This document shows positions 50,701 through 60,282 of a stretch of 64,000 bases of DNA, piece by piece; position 1 is the first letter of the stretch, and each line of letters begins with the position of its first letter. The notes under the pieces were generated by a model that made no database searches, had not been told where the DNA came from, and was given only the letters and a program-made list of their open reading frames with translations. The position numbers and the translations under genes were made by a program. The DNA lies in NCBI RefSeq assembly GCF_014190915.1, contig NZ_JACHVU010000015.1, positions 26,323 through 90,322 of the forward strand. The letters are read 5' to 3'. The stretch is from Mycolicibacterium iranicum. GTDB taxonomy: Bacteria > Actinomycetota > Actinomycetes > Mycobacteriales > Mycobacteriaceae.

Positions 50701-53700
50701 TTGCGGCCGCCATGATCGCCTCGGCAATCTCGTCCTGGTTCGCGCCGCGGCCCTCGGCGTCCGCGATCGCCTGCAGCACGCGCTTGTAGTCGCGCGGCAT
50801 CACTTTTCTGAAGTTCGCCAACTCACCGTTCCAATCGGCCAGAATGCGTTGTCCCACCGCGGAATCGGTGGCATCGACATGCGCCTGGAGCATGTCGCGG
50901 ACGAACACGGAGTCCTCGGACTCCGCCCCGCCCATGTCCTCGATCTCGACCATCTCGCCGTTGAGATTGCCGGCCAGCGCGCCGTCGGGGTCGTAGACAT
51001 AACCGATGCCGCCCGACATGCCGGCCGCGAAGTTGCGCCCCGTCGGCCCGAGGATCACCACGCGTCCGCCGGTCATGTACTCGCAGCCGTGGTCGCCGAC
51101 GCCCTCGACGACGGCGTGGGCACCGGAGTTGCGCACCGCGAACCGCTCGCCCACCTGGCCGCGCAGGAACATCTGTCCGCTGGTGGCGCCGAAGAGCACG
51201 ACGTTGCCGGCGATGATGTTGTCCTCGGCGACATAGTCGCGGGGCGCATCGTCGGACGGCCGCACGACGACCCGCCCGCCCGAGAGTCCCTTGCCGACGT
51301 AGTCGTTGGCGTCGCCGTACACCCGCAGCGTGATGCCCTTGGGGACGAACGCGCCGAAGCTGTTACCGGCCGAGCCCTCGAACGTGATGTCGATGGTGCC
51401 GTCCGGAAGACCCTGCCCGCCATAGGCTTTCGTGACCTCGTGGCCCAGCATGGTGCCGACGGTGCGGTTGACGTTGGCGATCGTGGTGGAGAACCGGACC
51501 GGCGAACCGGAGTCGATGGCCTCGCGGCTCTGCGCGATGAGCTGCTGATCCAGCGCCTTGTCGAGCCCGTGGTCCTGCCGCGAGCTGCAGTACAGGTCCT
51601 GGTTCATGAACGCCGACTCGGGCTCGTGCAGCACGGGCGCCAGGTCCAGCTTGTGAGCCTTCCAGTGCTCGGCGGCCTTGGTGGTGTCCAGCGCCGCGAC
51701 CTGTCCGACCATCTCGTTGATGGTGCGGAATCCCAACCGCGCCATGAGCTCCCGGACCTCTTCGGCGATGAAGAGGAAGAAGTTCTCCACGAACTCGGGC
51801 TTGCCGTTGAACCGCTTGCGCAGCACCGGGTTCTGGGTCGCGACGCCGACGGGGCAGGTGTCGAGATGGCAGACGCGCATCATGATGCACCCGGTCACCA
51901 CCAGCGGCGCGGTGGCGAAGCCGAACTCCTCGGCGCCCAGCAGCGCGGCGATCACCACGTCGCGGCCCGTCTTGAGCTGGCCGTCGACCTGCACGACGAT
52001 ACGGTCGCGCAATCCGTTGAGCAGCAGCGTCTGCTGGGTCTCGGCCAGGCCGAGCTCCCACGGTGCGCCGGCGTGCTTCATCGACGTCAGCGGGGTCGCG
52101 CCGGTGCCGCCGTCGTGGCCGGAGATCAGCACGACGTCGGCGTGGGCCTTGGACACACCCGCCGCGACCGTGCCGACGCCGTTCTCGGACACCAGCTTCA
52201 CGTGCACGCGGGCCTGCGGGTTGGCGTTCTTGAGGTCGTGGATCAGCTGCGCGAGATCCTCGATCGAGTAGATGTCGTGGTGCGGCGGCGGCGAGATGAG
52301 GCCGACGCCGGGTGTCGAATGCCGCACCTCGGCCACCCACGGGTACACCTTGTGACCCGGAAGCTGTCCGCCCTCACCGGGTTTCGCACCTTGGGCCATC
52401 TTGATCTGGATGTCGGTGCAGTTGGTCAGGTAGTGGCTGGTCACGCCGAACCGGCCCGAGGCCACCTGCTTGATCGCACTGCGGCGCCAGTCGCCGTTCT
52501 CGTCGTACTCGAAGCGGTTGACGTTCTCGCCGCCCTCACCCGAGTTCGACCGGCCGCCGAGGCGGTTCATCGCGATCGCGAGCGTCTCGTGCGCTTCGGC
52601 CGAGATGGAGCCGTAGCTCATCGCGCCCGTCGAGAAGCGCTTGACGATCTCGCTGGCGGGCTCGACCTCCTCGATCGGCACCGGGGGACGTGCGCCGTCG
52701 CGGAACTTCAGCAGCCCGCGCAGCGACGCCATGCGCTCGCTCTGGTTGTCGATGAGCTGCGTGTACTCCTTGAAGATCGAGTACTGCCCGGTGCGTGTGG
52801 AGTGCTGAAGCTTGAACACCGTGTCCGGGTTGAACAGGTGGTATTCGCCCTCGCGGCGCCACTGGTACTCGCCGCCGACCTCGAGCTCGCGGTGCGCCCA
52901 TTCGTCGGGACGGTCCAGGTAGGCCAGCGCGTGGCGGGTCGCGACGTCGTCGGCGATGTCGTCGAGGTCGATGCCGCCGACCGGGCAGGACAGCCCGGTG
53001 AAGTACTCGTCGAGCACCTGCTGGCTGATGCCGATGGCCTGGAACAGCTGCGCGCCGGTGTAGGACGCCAGCGTCGAGATGCCCATCTTGGACATCACCT
53101 TCAGCACGCCTTTGCCCGCGGCCTTGACGTAGTTGGCCTTGGCCTGGTCGCTGCTGATGTCGGTGATGACACCCCGGTCGACCATGTCCTCGATGGACTC
53201 GAACGCCATGTACGGGTTGATCGCGGCGGCGCCGAAGCCGACGAGCGCGGCCATGTGGTGCACCTCGCGCGCATCGCCGGCCTCGACCACGAGGCCGACC
53301 TGGGTGCGCGTGCGGTCCCGCACCAGGTGGTGGTGCACGGCCGAGACGCTGAGCAGCGACGGGATCGGCGCCATCGACTCGTCGGACTCGCGGTCGGACA
53401 GCACGATGATGCGGGCGCCGTCGCGGATGGCCGAGGACACCTTGGCGCGGACGTTGTCCAGCGCCTCCTTGAGGCCCTGCCCGCCGCGGTTGACGGGATA
53501 CAGGCAGCGGATGACCGCGGCGCGCAGCCCGTGCTTGTGGCCGCGGATCTCGTGGTCGGGGTCGACGCAGATCAGCTTGGACAGCTCGGCGTTGCGCAGG
53601 ATCGGGTTGGACAGCACGATCTGCCGGCACGAATCCGCGTTCGGGTTCAGCAGGTCGCCTTCCGGGCCGACGGTGCCGTTGAGGCTGGTGACGACCTCTT

Positions 53701-55342
53701 CGCGGATGGCGTCCAGCGGCGGGTTGGTGACCTGGGCGAACAACTGCTGGAAGTAGTCGTAGAGCATCCGCGGGCGGGCCGACAGCACGGCGATCGGTGT
53801 GTCGGTGCCCATGGAGCCCAGCGCCTCGGCGCCGGTGCGGGCCATCGGGGCGACCAGCAGGTTCAGCTCCTCGTAGGTGAAGCCGAAGATCTGCTGGCGC
53901 AGCACCACGCGGTGATGCGGCATGCGCTTGTAGTCGCCGGGCGGCAGCTCGTCGAGGTTGAACAGTCCGGCGTCGAGCCACTCCTGGTAGGGCTGCTCGG
54001 CGGCCAGCTGGGCCTTGATCTCCTCGTCGGAGACGATCCGGCCCTGGTCGGTGTCGACGAGGAACATGCGGCCCGGCTGCAGGCGCATCTTCTTCACGAC
54101 GGTGCCGGGGTCCAGGTCGAGGACACCGGCCTCGGAGGCCATCACGACGAGGCCGTCCTCGGTCACCCAGATCCGCGACGGGCGCAGCCCGTTGCGGTCG
54201 AGCACGGCGCCGATGACGGTGCCGTCGGTGAAGCACACGGCGGCCGGGCCGTCCCAGGGCTCCATCAGCGACGCGTGGTACTGGTAGAACGCCCGTCGGG
54301 CGGGGTCCATCGTCTCCGCACGCTCCCAGGCTTCCGGGATCATCATCAGCACTGCGTGCGGCAGGCTGCGGCCGCCCAGGTGCAGCAGTTCGAGCACCTC
54401 GTCGAACCGCGCGGTGTCGGAGGCCCCCGGCGTGCAGACCGGGACGATCTTGTCGAGGCTCTTGCCCGAATCGCGGCTCGCCGCGGTGCCCGATTCACGG
54501 CTCCCCGCGGGCGTCTTTCCGAAGACGTCGGTCTTGATCAGCGCCTCGCGGGCCCGCATCCAGTTCTCGTTGCCGGTCACGGTGTTGATCTCGCCGTTGT
54601 GGGCGACACGGCGGAACGGGTGCGCCAGCGGCCAGGATGGGAAGGTGTTCGTCGAGAAGCGCGAGTGCACGATGCCCAGCGCGCTGGTCAGCCGCTCGTC
54701 CTGCAGATCGAGGTAGAACGCCTTGAGCTGCGGCGTGGTGAGCATGCCCTTGTAAACGAACGTCTGTCCCGAAAGACTTGGGAAGTAGACGGTTTCGCGG
54801 CCGGGACCGTCCTGGCCGGGGCCTTTGGTGCCCAGTTCGTGCTCGGCGCGCTTGCGCACGACGTAGGCGCGGCGCTCCAGGTCCATTCCGGAGGCGCCAC
54901 CGAGGAACACCTGGCGGAAGGTCGGCATCGCATCGCGGGCCAGGGCGCCGAGCGACGAGTCGTCGGTGGGGACCGCACGCCAGCCGAGCACCTGCAGACC
55001 CTCGGCCTCGGCGATCTTGCCGACCGCTTCGCACGCGGTGGCGGCGTCCTTGGACGACTGCGGGAGGAACGCGATACCCGTGGCATAGCTGCCGGGCTCG
55101 GGGAGATCGAAGTCGACGACGGCCCGAAGGAACTCGTCCGGGACCTGCAGCAGGATGCCCGCACCGTCACCGGTGTTGGGCTCGGCGCCCTGCGCGCCGC
55201 GGTGTTCGAGGTTCAGCAGCGCCGTGATCGCCTTCTCGACGATGTCTCGGCTCCGTCGGCCGTGCATATCGGCCACCATCGCCACGCCGCACGCGTCGTG
55301 CTCGAACGCGGGGTTGTACAGCCCTTGACGACTGGGCGCCAT
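50693..55342 (-). CDS. gltB: Glutamate synthase large subunit
   Basis: A 1549-residue GOGAT alpha subunit. A 17-residue propeptide precedes catalytic Cys18 (in EHDACGVAMVADMHG) of the glutamine amidotransferase domain. A central domain, an FMN-binding synthase domain with the [3Fe-4S] motif CHLDTCPVGVATQ, and a C-terminal beta-helix (GRVVVRPSDDAP ... GGIGYVYD) follow. It makes two glutamates from 2-oxoglutarate and glutamine. ATG at 55340-55342 is used; GTG at 55348 would add two residues. Confidence 0.95.
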   Translation of the reverse strand: MAPSRQGLYNPAFEHDACGVAMVADMHGRRSRDIVEKAITALLNLEHRGAQGAEPNTGDGAGILLQVPDEFLRAVVDFDLPEPGSYATGIAFLPQSSKDAATACEAVGKIAEAEGLQVLGWRAVPTDDSSLGALARDAMPTFRQVFLGGASGMDLERRAYVVRKRAEHELGTKGPGQDGPGRETVYFPSLSGQTFVYKGMLTTPQLKAFYLDLQDERLTSALGIVHSRFSTNTFPSWPLAHPFRRVAHNGEINTVTGNENWMRAREALIKTDVFGKTPAGSRESGTAASRDSGKSLDKIVPVCTPGASDTARFDEVLELLHLGGRSLPHAVLMMIPEAWERAETMDPARRAFYQYHASLMEPWDGPAAVCFTDGTVIGAVLDRNGLRPSRIWVTEDGLVVMASEAGVLDLDPGTVVKKMRLQPGRMFLVDTDQGRIVSDEEIKAQLAAEQPYQEWLDAGLFNLDELPPGDYKRMPHHRVVLRQQIFGFTYEELNLLVAPMARTGAEALGSMGTDTPIAVLSARPRMLYDYFQQLFAQVTNPPLDAIREEVVTSLNGTVGPEGDLLNPNADSCRQIVLSNPILRNAELSKLICVDPDHEIRGHKHGLRAAVIRCLYPVNRGGQGLKEALDNVRAKVSSAIRDGARIIVLSDRESDESMAPIPSLLSVSAVHHHLVRDRTRTQVGLVVEAGDAREVHHMAALVGFGAAAINPYMAFESIEDMVDRGVITDISSDQAKANYVKAAGKGVLKVMSKMGISTLASYTGAQLFQAIGISQQVLDEYFTGLSCPVGGIDLDDIADDVATRHALAYLDRPDEWAHRELEVGGEYQWRREGEYHLFNPDTVFKLQHSTRTGQYSIFKEYTQLIDNQSERMASLRGLLKFRDGARPPVPIEEVEPASEIVKRFSTGAMSYGSISAEAHETLAIAMNRLGGRSNSGEGGENVNRFEYDENGDWRRSAIKQVASGRFGVTSHYLTNCTDIQIKMAQGAKPGEGGQLPGHKVYPWVAEVRHSTPGVGLISPPPHHDIYSIEDLAQLIHDLKNANPQARVHVKLVSENGVGTVAAGVSKAHADVVLISGHDGGTGATPLTSMKHAGAPWELGLAETQQTLLLNGLRDRIVVQVDGQLKTGRDVVIAALLGAEEFGFATAPLVVTGCIMMRVCHLDTCPVGVATQNPVLRKRFNGKPEFVENFFLFIAEEVRELMARLGFRTINEMVGQVAALDTTKAAEHWKAHKLDLAPVLHEPESAFMNQDLYCSSRQDHGLDKALDQQLIAQSREAIDSGSPVRFSTTIANVNRTVGTMLGHEVTKAYGGQGLPDGTIDITFEGSAGNSFGAFVPKGITLRVYGDANDYVGKGLSGGRVVVRPSDDAPRDYVAEDNIIAGNVVLFGATSGQMFLRGQVGERFAVRNSGAHAVVEGVGDHGCEYMTGGRVVILGPTGRNFAAGMSGGIGYVYDPDGALAGNLNGEMVEIEDMGGAESEDSVFVRDMLQAHVDATDSAVGQRILADWNGELANFRKVMPRDYKRVLQAIADAEGRGANQDEIAEAIMAAANG

Positions 55343-55973
55343 TCCCACCTACCTTTGAGTGCACACAACTCGACATGTCAGTTACGGACGGCAACCGTTG
55401 CCGAGAGTGTTAGCCGGTGTGGCGGAAGAGGCACCTTCGTGCAGCACTGAACGACGGCCCTTTTTCCACGCGCCACAAGTGCTGAAAACGATATGACAAA
55501 AGGGCCCTGACATGCCAACTTAGTACGACCTAACTATGTTCGCCGGCCGCCACGCCGCGGCAACGGCGCGATGCGCACATCACGAGTGAATAACGTTGCC
55601 ACTGCGCCTATTTCGGCTACACGGCCGCCGACCGGGCACAGTGAGGGCTACGTCACACCCCCCGGCGTGGGTGCCGGGCAGTTTGCTGCAGCCGGGTTCT
55701 CACCGGCCCTGTGCTGCAGCGATGGCGCCGCCACACTTTGCACAAAGCCTTTCCGGATTCTTAGACATGCCCACATGACGACCGGATCCGCCGCCGGTGG
55801 GCCTGGCAAACTTCACCGCCGCCCGGCCCGAGGCGACCGGAGCGGGCGCTTCCGTCGAAACACCCTCGGCTGCAACGGCTTTCACGTAGGCGCCGCGGGG
55901 ACGGACCCGCGCAGCGTGCGCGCAAGTACCCCAGAGGGGTATCCCGCCGGGCGGCGGGCGTCAGAGTGCAAGG
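55343..55973 (-). promoter_or_regulatory. gltB upstream region, 631 bp without a clear gene
   Basis: On the minus strand a plausible promoter has -35 TTGGCA (55513-55518) and -10 CATATC (55490-55495) with a 17-bp spacer. A 9-bp inverted repeat (GGCCCTTTT at 55456-55464, AAAAGGGCC at 55498-55506) brackets the transcript start. Further upstream, 55700-55885 on the minus strand is an open frame from GTG of 61 codons ending LCAKCGGAIAAAQGR, with a CxxC but no ribosome-binding site; it may or may not be a gene. Nothing else is recognised. Confidence 0.4.
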
Positions 55974-56777
55974 GTGCCGTATCCGCTGAACACCCCCCTC
56001 GGACGCTTCGGCGTCGAGACCGACGAGGAGGGCCGCGACCGCTGCGTGGCGACGATTCCGACCGCCGGTCTGGTCAACCCGCTCACCGGTGCGCCGACGA
56101 TCGCGCCGCTGGCGATGCTCGTCGACCACATCGGGGGCCTGATCAATCACGCCCGCCGCGGCGAAAACGAGTGGACCGTGTCCAGCGAACTGTCCGTGGA
56201 GGTCGCGCCGGACGCCGCGGAGACTATTGCAGCCGCGCCCGAGGTCGCTGTGCGCGGCATCGCCCGTCCTCTGGGCCGCAAGGGGAACGCCGCACTGGGG
56301 CTGTGTGAGCTCGCCGTCGACGGCGATGTGATCGCCACCGCGACGGTGCGTTCGTTTTACATCACCGTCCCGGCGTCGCTGGCGTCCTGGCCCACCGAGC
56401 CCGGCGGGACTCTGCCCGGGTCCAGCCTGGGCGAGCTGATGGCAGTCGAGGTCGCCGAGAGCGGAGGCGCCACGGCGGTGCTGCTGCAGCGGGACGACGC
56501 CGTGCTGAACAACAGCGTCGCCGCGGTGCACGGAGGAGTGTCCTCGATGGGACTCGAACTAGTCGGCTCGGCCGCGGTGAACAGCGACCCCGACGCCGCG
56601 CCGTACCGGACGGCGTCGCTGCGGGTGAACTTCCTGCGGCCTTTCCACGGCGGCGGCGAGGCGCACTACCGGGCCACGCCGTTCCACGTGGGCCGCAGCA
56701 GCGGCGTCGCCGAGGCCGAGGCCGTGGGCAGCGACGGCCGGGTGGCGTTGATCGCCCGGCTCACCGCCTACCGCTGA
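55974..56777 (+). CDS. Double hot-dog acyl-CoA thioesterase-like protein
   Basis: A 267-residue protein of two PaaI/hot-dog-like halves (about 1-130 and 140-267; LAMLVDHIGGLINHARRG in the first, VHGGVSSMGLELVG in the second). The second half has the usual GG and Asp/Gln pattern for CoA thioesters. GTG start at 55974 with only a weak AAGG upstream. Substrate unknown; possibly steroid- or lipid-CoA turnover. Confidence 0.8.
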   Translation: MPYPLNTPLGRFGVETDEEGRDRCVATIPTAGLVNPLTGAPTIAPLAMLVDHIGGLINHARRGENEWTVSSELSVEVAPDAAETIAAAPEVAVRGIARPLGRKGNAALGLCELAVDGDVIATATVRSFYITVPASLASWPTEPGGTLPGSSLGELMAVEVAESGGATAVLLQRDDAVLNNSVAAVHGGVSSMGLELVGSAAVNSDPDAAPYRTASLRVNFLRPFHGGGEAHYRATPFHVGRSSGVAEAEAVGSDGRVALIARLTAYR

Positions 56778-56783
56778 CACAGA

Positions 56784-56839
56784 ACCGCCGGAGAGCGTGC
56801 CGTCCACCCGGTAAGGGACGGTGTGCTCCCCGGCGGCGG
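56784..56839. terminator. Bidirectional terminator between thioesterase and dps
   Basis: A composite stem: outer CCGCCGGAG pairing with CTCCCCGGCGG, inner CCGTCC (56800-56805) pairing with GGACGG (56816-56821). It fills the 93-bp gap between the two converging genes. Confidence 0.7.
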
Positions 56840-56870
56840 TCCTACGGACGCCTAAGAGGCGACGTCAGAC

Positions 56871-57419
56871 CTAGGACTTCTCTTTGGCCTGCGAGGCAGC
56901 GGCCTTCTCACTCGTGGCCCCCTCGTTGGCGAGCTGGCCACCGGAATTCTCCAGGTGGGCGCGGACGAACCACTGGAACTTCTCCAGCTCGGCGGCGTGC
57001 CCGATGAGCATGTCCTCCGACACCGGGTCGAGTTCGCCGAGACGCTCGATGCTCTTGCGGGTGTCCTCGATGACCCCGACGTAGACCAGGTCGAGTGCCG
57101 CGAGGTGCGCCTGCACGGTGTCACGGTTGACCGAGTAGTCGTCCCAGGTGCGGTCGGCTTCGATCGCACCGGGCGTGCCCAGGGGTGACTGTCCCAGCGC
57201 GGCGATGCGCTCGGCGGCCTCGTCGGCGTAGCCACGGACGAGCTCCACCTGGGGGTCGATCATCTCGTGGACGCCGATGAAGTTGGGCCCCACGACATTC
57301 CAGTGGACATGCTTGAGGGTCAAGTGCAGGTCGTTGTACCGGCTGAGCGCCTTCTGCAGCAGCTCGGCGACTTCGGCTCCCTGCTTGTCGGACAGGCCGG
57401 GAATGGTAAACGCAGTCAT
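56871..57419 (-). CDS. dps: Dps-family DNA-protection ferritin (Dps1 type)
   Basis: A 182-residue dodecameric mini-ferritin. The ferroxidase site is in LKHVHWNVVGPNFIGVHEMIDPQVELVRGYADEAAERI (His, Asp, Glu ligands). It starts MTAFTIPGLSDKQ and has a C-terminal extension (EGATSEKAAASQAKEKS), the region used by M. smegmatis Dps1 to bind DNA; here the tail has only three Lys and one negative cluster. It protects DNA in starvation and oxidative stress by using H2O2 to oxidise Fe(II). M. tuberculosis lacks it. Confidence 0.93.
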   Translation of the reverse strand: MTAFTIPGLSDKQGAEVAELLQKALSRYNDLHLTLKHVHWNVVGPNFIGVHEMIDPQVELVRGYADEAAERIAALGQSPLGTPGAIEADRTWDDYSVNRDTVQAHLAALDLVYVGVIEDTRKSIERLGELDPVSEDMLIGHAAELEKFQWFVRAHLENSGGQLANEGATSEKAAASQAKEKS

Positions 57420-57498
57420 TGCTAGCTCCTTCGCACGATCGACTGTCCCGCGACGTGTACCCGGGTGGGTGCGCAGGCAATCACCGGTGACACCCAGG

Positions 57499-58443
57499 TC
57501 ACAGATCGGCGAGATTGGGGATCGAGAGCCTCGGCCCGAACCGCGGGTTGACCGTCATCCCACTGACTTCGAGGTGGCGCACCGCGCGGTGCCGGTGCGG
57601 CTGCAACGGCGCGAGCAGCTCGACCATTCCCGCATCGTCGATGGGATGCCCGAGCAACGTCCAGCCGATGATCTTGGCGAGGTGGTAGTCGCCCACCGAC
57701 AGCGCGTCGGCGTCGCCGAACGCGCGCTGCGCCGTCTCCGCCGCGGTCCAGATCCCGATCCCCGGCAGCGACATCATCGCCGCCCGGGCGTCCTCGGCGG
57801 AACGGCTGACCAGACGTTCCAGCGCGTCGGCCCGCTGGGCACACCCGACGATGGTGCGCGCCCGCCCCGGGTCGACGTTCGCGAGGTGGAACTCCCAGGA
57901 CGGGACGCGCCGCCACGCCTCCGCCGTCGGCGGCACGCGCAGCCGGGCCGGCGCCGGGCCCGGGGCGGGCGCGCCGTACTTGGTGACCAGAAGCCGCCAG
58001 GCGCGGCGGGCGTCCTTGCCGACGACCCGCTGCTCCAGGATCGCCGGGATCAACGCTTCCATCACGCGTCCGGTCCGGCCCAGCCGCAGATGCGGTGATT
58101 TCCGGTGGGCGGCCGCGACGGTCGGCTCCCGGGGGTCGAAGCCCTCGCACGAGTCGTCGGCGCCGACCAGCGCCGGCAACGTCTCCAGGAACTCCGCGGC
58201 GCCCGGGCCCCACGCTTCGCACTCCACCGTGCTCTGCCTGCGGGTCCCCTCGGCGGACGTCGCCTCGGACACGCTGCGGCTGATCCGGGCCGTCACCGGC
58301 CCGCTGCGCATCAGGCTGGTGCGCCAGATCGATCCGTCGGCGGCGTCGTGATGGCACGGATCGGCGCTCCCGCGACGCAGCGGTGCCAGTGTCCACGCCA
58401 GCCTGACCGGCCCGGCGAACACGACGCTGGCCGTACTGCCCAT
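57499..58443 (-). CDS. HhH-GPD DNA glycosylase (AlkA-like)
   Basis: A 314-residue DNA base-excision enzyme. The helix-hairpin-helix is in LPGIGIWTAAETAQRAFGD and the catalytic Asp follows in SVGDYHLA, with ILEQRVVGKDARRAWRLLV before it. This is the 3-methyladenine glycosylase II pattern. It lacks the Fe-S cysteines of MutY/Nth. Start ATG 58441-58443, 9 bp after the DUF427 gene. Confidence 0.87.
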   Translation of the reverse strand: MGSTASVVFAGPVRLAWTLAPLRRGSADPCHHDAADGSIWRTSLMRSGPVTARISRSVSEATSAEGTRRQSTVECEAWGPGAAEFLETLPALVGADDSCEGFDPREPTVAAAHRKSPHLRLGRTGRVMEALIPAILEQRVVGKDARRAWRLLVTKYGAPAPGPAPARLRVPPTAEAWRRVPSWEFHLANVDPGRARTIVGCAQRADALERLVSRSAEDARAAMMSLPGIGIWTAAETAQRAFGDADALSVGDYHLAKIIGWTLLGHPIDDAGMVELLAPLQPHRHRAVRHLEVSGMTVNPRFGPRLSIPNLADL

Positions 58444-58452
58444 GGGGCCAGC

Positions 58453-58827
58453 CTAGGCGTCGACGGTGACGTCGGCCTTGTCCGGATAGAACGCGACGTG
58501 ACCGGCGATCTGCGCCACCGCCGGATAGGGCTCGCGGTAGGTCCAGACGGCGTCGGCGACGGTTTCCCCGCCCGCCTGGACGTCGAAGTAGCCGGCGTCG
58601 CCCTTGAACGGGCAGTAGGTGGCGGTGCCACTGGGGCGCAGGTGGTCGGCCGCCACATCGGCGATCGGAATGTACTGCACTGCAGGGTAACTGGCTTCCT
58701 GCAAGGTCAGCGCGGCGTCGGTCTCGGCGACGATGTCGCCGTTCACGCGGACCACGACGTGCCGGCCGGTCGGCGTGACGGTGATCGGATGCGAGGCGGA
58801 GGGCTGGAGAACGGGGCGGTCGGTCAT
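58453..58827 (-). CDS. DUF427-domain protein
   Basis: A 124-residue DUF427 protein: GRHVVVRVNGDIVAETDAA, YPAVQYIPIADV, YCPFKGDAGYFD, and W-T-Y-R-EPYPAVAQIAGHVAFYPDK. DUF427 proteins have a small beta-barrel fold and unknown activity. ATG at 58825-58827 is chosen; four residues could be added from 58839. Confidence 0.87.
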   Translation of the reverse strand: MTDRPVLQPSASHPITVTPTGRHVVVRVNGDIVAETDAALTLQEASYPAVQYIPIADVAADHLRPSGTATYCPFKGDAGYFDVQAGGETVADAVWTYREPYPAVAQIAGHVAFYPDKADVTVDA

Positions 58828-58866
58828 ATGCCCATTCAACGCCGCGTGCGCCGCCGGCAGTCCCGG

Positions 58867-60249
58867 TCAGTGCGGACGGCCGGCGATCTTGTCGGCCACG
58901 ACGGCGATCGGCGACGTCCTGGACGTGCCCCGCGCCTCGTGCCAGTCGGCCGCCTTGTAGGCCAGGTACATGCCCCGCACCCCGATCCATCGCAGCGGTT
59001 CGGGCTCCCAGCTCTTCGACGCGTGACCGACCCAGGGCAGCCGGGTCAGGTCGGTCTCGCGCTTGAGCACCATGTCGGTCAGCGTCCGGGCGGCCAGGTT
59101 GGTGGCGGTGACGCCGTGCCCGACATAGCCGCCGGCCCAGCCGAGGCCGGTGGCCGCGTCGAAGTGCACGCTGGCCTCCCAGTCCCGCGGCACCGCCAGC
59201 ACGCCGCACCAACCGTGCGCGATCGGGACGTGGGAGACCTGCGGCAGGATCGCGTGCAGTGTCGCGGTCAGGCGTTTGATGGTGCGTTCGGGCACCCGCC
59301 CGTCGCGATCGGTGCGGGAACCGAACCGGTACGGCACGCTGCGCCCGCCGATCGCGATGCGGTTGTCGACGGTGCGCTGTGCATAGAAGAAGCCGTGCGC
59401 GGTGTCGCCGAGGGTCTCCCGCCCGGCCCATCCGATCGAACTCCACACCTCCTCGGGCACAGGGTCGGTCGCGATCATGGAGCTGTTCATCGGCAGCCAG
59501 CGGCGTTTCAGGCCGGGCAGGGCCGCGGTGAACCCTTCGGTGGCCCGCAGCACGACCGGCGCACTCACGGTGCCCCACGGGGTGATCGCGCGGCCGGCGA
59601 CGATGTCGGTCACCGGGGAACGTTCGTAGATGACCACGCCGAGCCGTTCGACGACGTCGGCCAGGCCTCGCGCGAGCATCGCCGGCTGGATCCGCGCGCA
59701 ATGGGGATTGTGGTAGGCCGACACCACGCCGTCGAGCGTAATGCGTTGCGCGGCTTCGTCTCCGGTGAGTTCCTCGATGCCGTCGACCTGCCAGCGGCGC
59801 TCCGCCTCGACCGCGGCGGCCAGCCGGCGGGCCTGCGCGCGGTTACGGGCGATCTCCATCGTGCCGCCCTTGACGATGCCCGCGTCGACACCTTCCTCAC
59901 GGGCGACGTCGATCACCTCGTCGACGGCCTCGTTGAGGGCCCGCTGCCAGGCCACCACCCCGTCGCGGCCGTACTGACGGGCCATGCGCTCGCGGTCGCC
60001 GGGGACCAGACCGGACAGCCAGCCGCCGTTGCGACCCGAAGCCCCGTAGCCGGCGAAGCGCGCTTCGAGGACGACGATGCGCAGCGACGGATCCGCACGC
60101 TTGAGGTAGTAGGCGGTCCACAGCCCGGTGTAGCCGGCGCCGACGATGCAGACGTCGGCGTCACGGCTGCCGGGCAGCGGTCCCCGGCTGATCGGCAGCC
60201 CGTCGAACCAGTGGGACACGTGACCGTTCACCGGCGTTCGAGTAGGCAC
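58867..60249 (-). CDS. FAD-dependent oxidoreductase (DAO family)
   Basis: A 460-residue flavoprotein. The ADP-binding motif GAGYTGLWTAYYL is at about 37-49, and the family's GYGASGRNGGWLSG follows near residue 67. The C-terminal VGHGVTATNLAARTL matches gamma-glutamylputrescine oxidase/sarcosine-oxidase relatives. It oxidises a C-N bond of an unknown amine. It starts 33 bp after the epimerase gene and is probably in the same transcript. Confidence 0.87.
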   Translation of the reverse strand: MPTRTPVNGHVSHWFDGLPISRGPLPGSRDADVCIVGAGYTGLWTAYYLKRADPSLRIVVLEARFAGYGASGRNGGWLSGLVPGDRERMARQYGRDGVVAWQRALNEAVDEVIDVAREEGVDAGIVKGGTMEIARNRAQARRLAAAVEAERRWQVDGIEELTGDEAAQRITLDGVVSAYHNPHCARIQPAMLARGLADVVERLGVVIYERSPVTDIVAGRAITPWGTVSAPVVLRATEGFTAALPGLKRRWLPMNSSMIATDPVPEEVWSSIGWAGRETLGDTAHGFFYAQRTVDNRIAIGGRSVPYRFGSRTDRDGRVPERTIKRLTATLHAILPQVSHVPIAHGWCGVLAVPRDWEASVHFDAATGLGWAGGYVGHGVTATNLAARTLTDMVLKRETDLTRLPWVGHASKSWEPEPLRWIGVRGMYLAYKAADWHEARGTSRTSPIAVVADKIAGRPH

Positions 60250-60282
60250 CCCGAGATTGTCGCAGCCGCCGTGACGCGTCCG

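Noticed and set aside
50669..55450. Plus-strand open frame of about 1590 codons across gltB
   Set aside because: It is the antisense shadow of gltB; the product is Val/Gly/Arg-rich with no motif, while gltB is fully conserved in its domains.
55571..56308. Plus-strand frame overlapping the thioesterase start
   Set aside because: It is Arg-rich and out of frame with the hot-dog protein that shows real motifs.
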